Positions 55,733 through 64,000 of a DNA stretch of 64,000 nt are shown here, piece after piece. Where the stretch lies: positions 21,732,247 to 21,796,246 of the forward strand of contig CM055319.2 of NCBI GenBank assembly GCA_029255685.2, in the 5' to 3' direction. The position numbers and the translations under genes were made by a program. The notes under the pieces were generated by a model. It was given only the letters and a program-made list of their open reading frames with translations. It made no database searches and was not told the DNA's origin. Position 1 is the stretch's first letter; the number at the start of each line of letters is the position of its first letter. The stretch comes from Silene conica (lineage: Eukaryota; Streptophyta; Magnoliopsida; Caryophyllales; Caryophyllaceae).

Positions 55733-57076
55733 TTGTTATAAGCAGTTTTACTATTAAACGAATTCTACACTGCGAAAAAGAAGAAAGAAAAATATATACA
55801 ATTGACCTCCCTCAAGAATTATATAAATGATCCCAAGACTCAATTCTCTGTAAATTGTAAGCCAACCTCTTGGCTAATTTTACTTTTAAAATTCTTTGTC
55901 GATAAATTTCTGTAAATTCTATCTTTAGTCCATCATAATCACAAGAAACTCTTCGGATTATAATGTTGAGGTAAAATAAGTCAACACATACTACTTACCC
56001 AACGTAGAAGGGGTCATATGGAGAGTAAGGTCATATATGCCTACCGACGAAAAAGGGGCTCATAGTAGTTTGGCTTATAAAGACTAGTCTCAATGTTAGG
56101 TTTTAGAGAAAGATCCCATCAACTTTATTTTAATTCATTTTAAGTGAACGAATATCTAGCATGCGAGAATGAATAAATTAAGATGATGGCCTGAAATTTT
56201 CGTGTGACATCTGTATGTCCATGATAACTAACATACAAACTATATGAGTCAATTTTCATGCAATTATAATAGTAGGTGGTTTGGTTTAGGCGGAATATGA
56301 TGCACTAACTATCATGTGAAGATATGAAATATGAACGGAAAAATACGAAAAACAAGATAAAGTCTTAGTGTGGCCTATCCTACCAAAAAGAACAAAAAAT
56401 ACAACTTTGGAATCCATCCAATTGGACCCGAGAAGCTTGTCTTGATGTTCCATCTTGGTCCATTTAGCGGGAGTGAGCAATCCGATCTCCGTATTTAGTA
56501 TTCTCAAATTACATTTAATAAATTACAAAATATAAACCTATTTACATTCTAATTCAAAGGCTATTTAAAGAAAAACTAAAAGGAGATTCGAAATCTCATT
56601 ATTACATCACCAATTATGTTTCCATCATTACGAAAACATAATCAACTAAGGCCACACTAAGTATTACAAATTACAACCGATTGTATAAATACGTAAATAA
56701 ACCATTCAACATAATTATTCGACAAAATAAAATGCAACAATTATAAATTAAACATTCACGACATAATTCCGTAATTATGTAGAGTAATTTATCCAAACCA
56801 CCTATTTTAAAATTGATTTAAATTATGTGACAATTCCTTAATTAATCACAATTATTCAAATCAAACATAATACAATCCATATTATCGTATAATATGAATT
56901 AATCCAACATTATTTTAAACCTATTTAAAATAATTGAGTATCAAAATATTCAACCTTTTCACAACAACAATTATACATTATCCTTATAATGCATAAAAGA
57001 AAACGAAACAAATAATTTTAAAAAAAACTTTTCGGCCGAATATAACTATACAAACAATTATACATTATCCTTATAG
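55733..57076 (-). other. Copia 5' leader region
   Basis: Non-coding AT-rich sequence between gag and the misplaced env-like segment. CAATTATACATTATCCTTATA occurs twice (about 56,968 and 57,055), the second ending exactly at the junction at 57,076. Confidence 0.5.
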
Positions 57077-58085
57077 TGCAGGTAAGGTCTCACAAGGTAA
57101 GACCACTGAGCGAGCCCCAGCAATCCTCCATGTCTTATGGCCTGCGTGTGTGGGTAAATCAGGTCAGCTAGACCATGTCTCCCACAGAAAGGTAAATATC
57201 AGAGGAAAAAGACTCCTCGCCAGCAGGTAAAGCATCAAAAATGTAACGATAAATCCTAGTGACAATGATGCCACCAACGAGAGCGCCAATAACATGGCGA
57301 CCTATGTTGCTACAGTGAGAGGCTACTAGGTAGGCAATGTTAAGGACGAAGGGGGTACCACTATCAATGTTAAGGTACCCCGCAATGATGGCCAACTCAA
57401 TGTTCCGAATGTTGTCGGACAAAGATGGTCTCTCAAAGCAAGCGAAGGAAGATACGAAGGGCGAATGTACAACGGCAACCATACAATGAGCATAAGGTAT
57501 ATGTGAAAGGGATGCCCAAAGCTAAAGAACTAAGTTCCTAGGTGGCCAAAGTGAACCAGTGCTAGCCAAACCCAAGGCCTCCCCAAACCTAGCTAAGGTC
57601 CAGGAGTACCACTCGTTCCTAAGTCGGAAACGTATGCAAGGTGTGTCAGGGTTGGCAACATAAGTGTCATGGCAAAAGAAGTAGGAGCTGAAAAACTCCA
57701 AGGTCGGGACTCGATAAGTGTACTCGGACATGGTAGCTAAGCCAAACATCCCCGTCCCAGTCATTAGGTCAAAAGGGGGTCGGGTCAAACCTAGCTGGTC
57801 TAAGTCGGGTCTGTATAAAAACCGGCTACAACGTATAAGGCCATCTAACAAAAACTCCACCCGCTCACACTGATGGAGGGAATCGAAATGTACCTCTGGG
57901 ATGTCCGGTAATGACTCTACTGGTAGCGCAGCTGGCTTATGCAGTAATGCGCGTGGTCGAGTGCCCAGTACCGATTTCCTGCCCTTCTGGCTCAAGATCA
58001 TGACTTTCTCCTTCCCCTTGTCAGATGAAGAAGATGGGGCAGCAGTGGTGGTGGTGATGTGGGAAATATCGGTATACTTCCCCAA
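57077..58085 (-). repeat. Second copy of env-like sequence inside the copia element
   Basis: Matches 49,493-50,492 at roughly 93-95% by eye, from TGCAGGTAAGGTCTCACAAG to the LTR boundary. Frames 57,522-58,139 and 57,168-57,482 read the same env-like protein as 49,037-50,492. Together with LTR B it forms a 1.97-kb segment duplicated from LTR A plus its flank. Confidence 0.75.
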
Positions 58086-59050
58086 TGAAATTTTTGGATT
58101 ATAACGAAATTTTAATATATGAATTATGGTCATAAACAAAGAACATCATACATAAGGTAAAGAGATTAGAATCAACCTTTAGTCCTAGCAATTTGGCCTA
58201 AGAACAAATATCGAGATCGATATTCTCCTAATCGTTGCACCCAAGATGCTTCAAGATATGCCTTTCTTGTGCTAGAATCGGGAAAAATTACTAAGTAATT
58301 TTAATGTACGATGAATGAGCAATGTGTGAGAGGGAGAGGTGTGAGGTAGAGAGTCCAGCCGTGTAGTATGTTGTTTTAGGCGTGTGAATTCATTAAGTAG
58401 TCATGAGAATAGGGAGTCCTCTTATAAGAAAGAATTTCCCTCATTCTTTACTACTAACCACCTAGTTAGAGATCAGATAGGATTTGTCAAAATCAGTATT
58501 TGACTCCACCTATACTACCTCCAACTCAAACCGTGTACACCAAACCAACCGTGTAGGTTATTACTCCGTTATCCTCTTTAAACTCCTCTTTGTATATAAT
58601 GTTTATCTGTATAATTTGCTAATTAAATATAGCAGTTTATATTTAATTATATTATTTAATCGTATTAACTAATTACATTATATATACATCAATTAGATAT
58701 AACATTTTATATCCAATTACGAATTAACATTTATTTCGTCTCAGCTAATATTATTTAATCATTATTCAATAATCGTATCATCATTACATTAACTAACCTT
58801 TTAGTCGAATAAGGCATCAATATGATAATATTATTCATGTAATCATAACTCTCAAAACACATCCTTTAGGTGTGACTTTTAAGGACCAGTTGATTACCGC
58901 CATCTGTATGACAATAACGTCAAACTTCTAGCAAGCTAACCATTATCGATAAACGTTAATCAACTGATAATAATACTAAGTATAGCCTGTGAACCTTTAA
59001 GAGATTTAGACACGTTATCACACAAACTGTGGAAGACACTAGCTCCAACA
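58086..59050 (-). repeat. Copia LTR B (5' side)
   Basis: 965 bp, homologous to LTR A with TGTTGGAGC at 59,050. About 16 differences in the last 270 bp compared. Confidence 0.7.
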
Positions 59051-59257
59051 GGTGATAGGAGCGGGAATCGAAATGGTTGTGGTGGTGGTTGTTGTTAGGG
59101 CAGCAGCAGGAATGGCAACAGGCGTGGCAACCACCAACACGGTGGTGGTTGCAAGCGCACGTGAGGAAGAAGAGGAAGGAGTCGCGGTGGCTGCCACCTT
59201 GCTCGTGGTGGCAGGGGCGGTTGTCGACTTTCCAGAGACGGTGGTGTTTGATTCCAT
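59051..59257 (-). pseudogene. Start of the env-like frame of the older Athila-like element
   Basis: Minus-strand ATG at 59,257 gives MESNTTVSGKSTTAPATTSK followed by a Thr/Ala/Ser-rich stretch and TISIPAPIT. The frame is then cut by the copia LTR. The sequence is low-complexity; identification rests on position and on the Thr/Ser-rich continuation at 58,085. Confidence 0.5.
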
Positions 59258-59985
59258 ACTACAAAAATCAAACAAAAAAACATAATCAACTAACAAATTC
59301 GAAAATCCAAAACCCCTAATTTCACAACCCTAATTCAAAAAATTAGAGAGAAAACGAGATTGCAAATGAAATTAAGGAGTAAGAACAACTTAGTTGTTGA
59401 TGATTACGATAATTGGGACAAAAAAAACACAAAGAAAACCCTTAATTTCATAAAATTCGAATTGCCTCAAGAACTCTAACTTCGAAAATTGCAATTACTC
59501 GCAAATGGGGCACAATTTGATGGGGCTTTTGACGAATTAGTGAAATTAATTGAGTAAACAAAGTGTTTAAGTGATTATATTATTGTAAGAAGAAGCAAGG
59601 ATTTAAGGAAATCGTAAAATAGGAAAGGATGAACAAAGGGATCGAGAGAAATGAAAAGGAATCGAAGGATTCTTCCGTTATATAGGCAAAATTTGCTCGA
59701 TCGAGTAACTGGTCCTACTCGATCGAGCAAATAACTTCTTCAAATTCCTTCGATCGAGCAATTCACTAACTCGATCGAGTATTCCAAAAAATTTGGTGAC
59801 CCTTCGAATTCATTTTCTTCAATCGAGCTGTAGTCCTTCGATCGAGTACTTTCGCTCCTGAAATCCCCTGCATCGAGTGAATCTGGACTGTATTTCACTC
59901 GATCGAGCTCTGTCTCGTCTTTGATCAGCTTCCTTTTTCTTCTTCGTATGCGTCCTCATTTGATCCTGCATTTGAAACAACAACA
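59258..59985 (-). other. Region between protease and env-like frame, with motif cluster
   Basis: Where Athila elements normally carry reverse transcriptase, RNase H and integrase, only about 700 bp of non-coding sequence is present. It includes four CTCGATCGAG-type pairs (59,696-59,907). Confidence 0.7.
59696..59907. repeat. Four paired CTCGATCGAG-like modules after the protease
   Basis: Members start at 59,696/59,718, 59,749/59,770, 59,818/59,837 and 59,868/59,898, with spacings of 22, 21, 19 and 30 bp. The position corresponds to the 23,088-23,195 cluster of the young element. Confidence 0.88.
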
Positions 59986-60874
59986 CTATTTTTCCTCTAT
60001 TTCGCTCCCAAATTGGGACAGAGGTGTAAGTTTGAGAGTATCTAATGCAACAATTTCAGAAGTAGGCATAGCATAGAAAGGTACGACTCTGATAGGGGAT
60101 TTGGACATGTCGGTTTGCCTAAACGTAAGGTCTTCCCCACCAACTTTGAAGATTAGTGTCTTAGCTCCGACGTCCATTACTGCTTGCGCACTATGCAAAA
60201 ACGGTCTCCCTAGAATGATAGGTGTATAAGAATCCTCTGGGATGTTCAAAACCACAAAGTCAACGGGTGTAAAGAACTTCCCTATTTGCACGGGGATTTC
60301 CTCTAATATGTCTAGTGGTCGTGACACGCTACGGTCAGCCATTTGGACAGTCATATTAGTACAGTGAAATTTCGTGAAACCCAGTTTTGTAGCTAACAAA
60401 AAAGGTAGCATGCTAACGCTAGCCCCTAAATAATATATTGCATTGTCTATTAGATGGGTACCTACATGACATGGTATTGAAAAACTACCCGGGTCAGCCA
60501 GTTTGGGTGGACACTTGTTTTGGAGGAATGCACAACATTCCCCCGATCAATGCTACAGTTTCCACAACGTCAATGGACCTCTTAAGCATTAAAATCTCAC
60601 GCATAAACTTAAGGTACGAAGGTACCTTCATAAGCAATTCTACGAACGGAACGTGAACTTTCAACTCTCGTAAGATGTCCGCGAATCGGGCAAATTCCTT
60701 TTCCATTAGCCTCCTCGGGTATGGAACATTCCTGAGATCAATGTGATGATGCTTGTCGTTCTTCGTATTCAGCCTGCGCCTTTTCCTTCGAAAAATCTGA
60801 TTTCTTAAATGAAACACTCGATCGAGTGTTTTTGGCCAATGAATCACTCGATCGAGTGATTCCCTCTTCTGCAC
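59986..60874 (-). pseudogene. Athila-like protease region
   Basis: Frame 60,494-60,874 holds the HVPFVELLMKVPSYLKFMRE segment preceding the protease, and frame 59,986-60,411 holds most of the protease domain (LATKLGF, MTVQMADRS, PVDFVVLNIPED, IILGRPFLHSA). The active-site stretch lies in the break around 60,412-60,493. Compared with the young element's intact protease, the order is the same and the sequence is clearly homologous. The frame stops at 59,986 without any polymerase domain. Confidence 0.8.
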
Positions 60875-61010
60875 TACCCGATCGAGTAAGTGGTACTACT
60901 CAATCGAGGACCTGTTCATCAACTTTACTCGATCGAGCAACTTGTGTCACTCGGTCGAGTCCTTCTTCTGAATTTCCCTTCGATCGAATAGAATGAGTTA
61001 CTCGATCGAG
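60817..61010. repeat. Four paired CTCGATCGAG-like modules in the Gag-protease linker
   Basis: Pairs are spaced 30, 22, 22 and 22 bp. On the minus strand each complete member is read as LDRV in the gag-pro frame. The place corresponds to the GRPT repeats (21,613-21,717) of the young element. Confidence 0.88.
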
Positions 61011-61083
61011 TCATTCTTCTCGTACAACATCAGCGTCTTTGTAATTCGTACTCCTTTGTTCATAAATTTCATCCTTCGGCCCC

Positions 61084-62569
61084 TCATAGCTGCTTCCACT
61101 TCTCAAACTGACCATGCATGTTAATGGTCTCATTTCGTCTCTCGGTTTGGGACGGTAACTGTCCCGGCTGTCTCGTGGATTTCTTAGACGCCAACTGAGA
61201 AATTTGAGACTCGAGTAACTTTATGGACGCTTCCTTGGACTTCTCACTTTTCAGCATATGGATAGTCAATGATTCGATCATCGACTTGAGCTCACTAATC
61301 TCTGAATTTCCTCCGGATGATGATGCACCTCCTTGAGGTGGTTGGAATTGTTGAGTCTTTTGGTAACTTTGTTGAGCACGATGAGGGGGGACATAGTTTT
61401 GTTGGGGTGGTGGAGATGGTTTTAAAACATTTTGGTTAGTCCACCTCAACTTGGGATGAACGTTGTTTTGGTTGTAGAAGCCTCCTTCTTGCCAGAACTG
61501 TTGGAAAGAAAAGACTTGCTCCTTCTCTGCGAGATATTTAATAGTGGAATGTCCCGGTGTACCACACATTTCACACACCAAATAGTCACCCCTTTGCAAA
61601 AGGTGAACAATTTGTTGACCTTCCTCAGCTTGTCTATCCCACTGATCGAATCTGACAGCTAGTTTATCTAACTTGGCTTCCACATCATTAGTATTGATGT
61701 TAGCCATAGTTCTTGTTCCGCTCCTTGGGTTTCCGTATTCGGCGCAATGGTTAGCCATCTCCTTAATAATACCCCAACCCTTGTCATCATCGATTTCCTT
61801 TTGGAACCGACCTTTCGAGCTGCGTCTAGGATGGCTCAGTGGTCATCAAACAACCCATTGTAGAATTGATTGCTGATGAACCAAGGTTGGAAAACATGAT
61901 GAGGACAAGCCCTCGCTATCTTCTTAAAATGAGTCCAAGCTTCGTAAAGATTTTTCGTTCCGTGTTGCTTGAAGTTCGTGATCTGATATTGGAGTGCATT
62001 AGTTTTCTGAGGTGGGTAATATTTCTTATAGAACGCTAGTGCCAAGGACTCCCAATTTGTTATACCCGCTGCCTCACGATCCAAGTCCCTAAACCAATCC
62101 CGTGCTCCCTCGGATAAGGAAAAAGGAAATAGGACTTCCTTAATCCTATGTTGCGTGCCGTCTGCGACGTAGGAATAGTGGAACATTAATCTGTGAAAAT
62201 TTCCATGTGCTTCCGCGGATCTTCCCCTGCTACACCACGGTACATGTTCCGTTCGACCAAGTTAATGTAAGATGGTCGAATATCGAACGTGTTACCGTTC
62301 TCGTCCGCGACGAGCTTAAAACCTTTTAGAATAGAGTCGGCCTTGGGTTCGGAATGACTAGCAATGTTCGGCATCTTGATTGGTAAGTTGATGGGTTTTG
62401 CAGTGGAAATACAATCAGGAATAAGATTCTCAAAACTGTCGTCAGGAATACTCAAGACTTCTTCCTGACTGGCTCTCCTATTCTCTCTTCTGCGGCGCAA
62501 GAAAGTTCTCTCGGGTTCCGGATGAGCTTCCACTAATTCAAACCTGGAGGACCTAGGCATGCACAACAC
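61084..62569 (-). pseudogene. Athila-like gag (frameshifted)
   Basis: Three minus-strand frames, 62,186-62,569, 61,836-62,186 and 61,084-61,758, cover one Gag protein. It has an Arg-rich N-terminus, the capsid-like domain (ARDWFRDLDREAAGITNW, FKKIARACPHHVFQPWF), a knuckle CEMCGTPGHSTIKY in which the last Cys is replaced by Tyr, and a Gln/Pro-rich linker. Breaks lie near 62,190 and 61,760-61,836. It aligns along its length with the intact Gag at 20,038. Confidence 0.85.
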
Positions 62570-62658
62570 TAAAGAAAAAATGAGAACAGTCTTAAGGAAC
62601 TAAAAATAACTTCTTAAGACAAAAGAAATAAACTAAACAACAATTAAAACCTATTGCC

Positions 62659-62676
62659 TCCCCGGCAACGGCGCCA
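62659..62676 (-). promoter_or_regulatory. tRNA-Asp primer binding site of the older element
   Basis: The minus strand reads TGGCGCCGTTGCCGGGGA, identical to the site in the young element, 5 bp from the LTR end at 62,682. Confidence 0.92.
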
Positions 62677-62681
62677 AAATA

Positions 62682-64000
62682 TGACACGGCCGTCGTAATC
62701 TGGTCAAAAGTAAACCTAAGTCAACTAACTATTAGCTAGCAGAAATAGGGTCGAATCCCACAGGGAGGCAGAGTTCTAATCAAAGGTCGGTCTATTGGTC
62801 ACAAATGAGGGGGGTTTTGTGTTTGATTTAATTAATTCTACTTAAAACAAAGAAACAATAAAACAAGAACGATTATAAAATTGAGTTGAAACGATAATAA
62901 AGGAATATGTCAGGAATCGGGTCACCGCGGTAGTTCATGCAATACGAAAATACTAGGTCAGTCAAATCTTTAATATGGTGGGTAGCGATTATCTCCTCTC
63001 GGTCTCAAATCACCCTAGACTCCCCTAAATAACTTTCGCCCTATTAGGTTATATCGATTGTTCTAAGCAAGCCTAGTCTACCAATCTCTCAATCCAGGTA
63101 GGGTTTTACTAATTAAACCGGTCTCATGCGTGCATTCAACTGACAAGTTTTATGATTAAATTGCTTATAAACAAACCGCATCGCAGAAAGGACTAAACAT
63201 TACTACTGTGATTTCCCTCATCCTAACATACTAAAGAAATTATAAACACATGGTTTTGGGATCTACACTAACCGTTGAGATATGAACTAATAACGACATA
63301 ATGATAATGAAAATTAATTAACAATAAGAATGAGAACGAACTAGAAATTAAATAAGAATTAAAGGAGAAGGAAAGTTATGCTAATATTAAATGACGGCAG
63401 AAAGTGATGAGCAAAAGTTGAGCAAAATAGATCCGAAACGAATTACAGTGAATGAAAACTAAAGGGGAAATGTTTGTGATGCAAAATAAAACCTAAAACT
63501 GATTATTAATGCTAAGTGTGTGATTAGTGCCTTGACCTAATCTCCTTATATAGGGAAATCAGTTCAAGTCACTAATCTAACCTAAAAACAAATGTTGCTC
63601 CGCGGATCATAAGTGGACTGCTCGATCGAGCTTCCACTTCACTCGATTGAGTTGTTGTGCCTGCCAAAATCCTCGATCAAAGACTTCAGTCCTTCGATCC
63701 CACTGCCGTCAGATATGCTCTTTTCGATCGAGAGTAAGACCACTCGATCGAGTCTTCTCTCTAACCATCCCTTCGATCGAGCTCTTCTAGTAATTTGATC
63801 GAAGACTTCTCAGTTGTAACTTGCTCGATGTTGTCCCTACTATTCCTGTTCTCGATTATTCCTTAAAACTAAGCCTTTTTGCTTTGACATTTGCAGTTCC
63901 AAGTTCGTAAGCTCCCTGTTCAAGTTCCATCTTCTAAAAATTGTTCACTTGTGACAAATTGGCCTGGCGTGGTTTTTGCGAGTTTTGCGTACCTTCCTAT
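62682..64000 (-). repeat. 5' LTR of the older Athila-like element (continues beyond the window)
   Basis: Matches 45,874-47,208 of the 3' LTR. About 110 bp should remain outside the window. The motif pairs recur at 63,621-63,803. Confidence 0.85.
63621..63803. repeat. Four paired CTCGATCGAG-like modules in the 5' LTR
   Basis: Counterpart of 46,826-47,008 with a partly different set of decayed positions. Confidence 0.85.

Larger units (their letters stand above)
50493..59050 (-). mobile_element. Decayed Ty1/copia element inserted in the env-like frame
   Basis: Minus-strand order: LTR B (59,050-58,086), an unexpected second copy of env-like sequence (58,085-57,077), 5' leader (57,076-55,733), gag, protease, integrase, reverse transcriptase-RNase H, a GGACAAGTGAGAGAT purine tract, and LTR A (51,456-50,493). 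Domain order integrase before reverse transcriptase defines copia. All genes carry stops or frameshifts. LTRs are only about 93% identical in the 270 bp compared by eye. No target duplication is visible (CCTAA against GGTGA), and the primer site is missing, both explained by the env-like replacement next to LTR B. Confidence 0.75.
45874..64000 (-). mobile_element. Older Athila-like element with nested copia element; runs past the window edge
   Basis: Minus-strand order from the right: 5' LTR (64,000+ to 62,682), tRNA-Asp primer site (62,676-62,659), gag (62,569-61,084), protease (60,874-59,986), env-like frame (59,257 onward, split by copia sequence 59,050-50,493, resuming 50,492-49,037), 3' non-coding region, purine tract and 3' LTR (47,319-45,874). 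No reverse transcriptase or integrase of its own is visible. Gag is broken by frameshifts, so it is old. The left flank of the target duplication would be AATCC (45,869-45,873); the other side is outside the window. The 3' non-coding landmarks match the young element, showing common ancestry. Confidence 0.85.

Noticed and set aside
57077..59050. A 1.97-kb copia LTR that captured env-like sequence (starts TGTTGG, ends CTTACCTGCA)
   Set aside because: The matching copy at 49,493 continues seamlessly into more env-like sequence beyond the supposed LTR end, no primer site follows it at 57,076, and no target duplication fits. Duplication by repair is simpler, though not proven.

Overview
The window reads as nuclear DNA of a large, repeat-rich flowering-plant genome, most likely a eudicot. 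It is AT-rich and intron-containing, and it is packed with plant-type retroelements: TRIM, Cassandra, L1 LINE, Ty1/copia, Ty3/gypsy of Athila type, chromovirus-like LTRs and an endogenous pararetrovirus. I do not assign a species. Only one host protein-coding gene is recognisable, a squalene synthase-like gene at 38,930-41,693, and its first two expected exons are not in the window. No rRNA, tRNA or CRISPR locus was found.

Layout, left to right. A TRIM element in reverse orientation enters at the left edge (1-434). AT-rich DNA follows, with a tandem repeat (2,866-3,920), a Cassandra-type LTR carrying 5S-rRNA-like sequence (4,003-4,225), a copia-type solo LTR with a perfect 5-bp target duplication (4,880-6,173), and a truncated LINE (6,600-7,475). 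Next are two copies of an endogenous pararetrovirus arranged tail to tail (8,554-14,170). The leader of the right-hand copy is interrupted by a full-length L1-type LINE (14,185-27,976, 13/14-bp target duplication). That LINE is interrupted, just upstream of its second reading frame, by a very young Athila-like retrotransposon (18,339-26,487, 5-bp target duplication). The displaced pararetrovirus leader, with a tRNA-Met primer site and TATA box, resumes at 27,991. A long chromovirus-type LTR full of internal repeats lies at about 29,700-32,579. Poorly characterised DNA, the squalene synthase exons, a second chromovirus-type LTR (42,065-44,592) and a LINE remnant (45.0-45.8 kb) follow. From 45,874 to beyond the right edge lies an older Athila-like element in reverse orientation, whose env-like frame was split by a decayed copia element.

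The most unusual structure is in the two Athila-like elements. The young one (18,339-26,487) encodes only Gag and protease in one intact 956-codon frame, with no reverse transcriptase or integrase, yet its LTRs differ at a single position by eye, so it must have moved recently using enzymes from elsewhere. It carries 13 pairs of a 12-bp GGTCGACCGACC-like motif. The two members of every pair are spaced exactly 21 bp apart, and pairs occur in the LTRs, in the Gag-protease linker and in the 3' non-coding region. The older element has a different but related palindrome (CTCGATCGAG, shared core TCGAYCGA), also paired and mostly 20-22 bp apart, in the equivalent three places. It also lacks the reverse transcriptase/integrase region. 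This conserved architecture with family-specific motifs is the strongest candidate for an undescribed system in the window.
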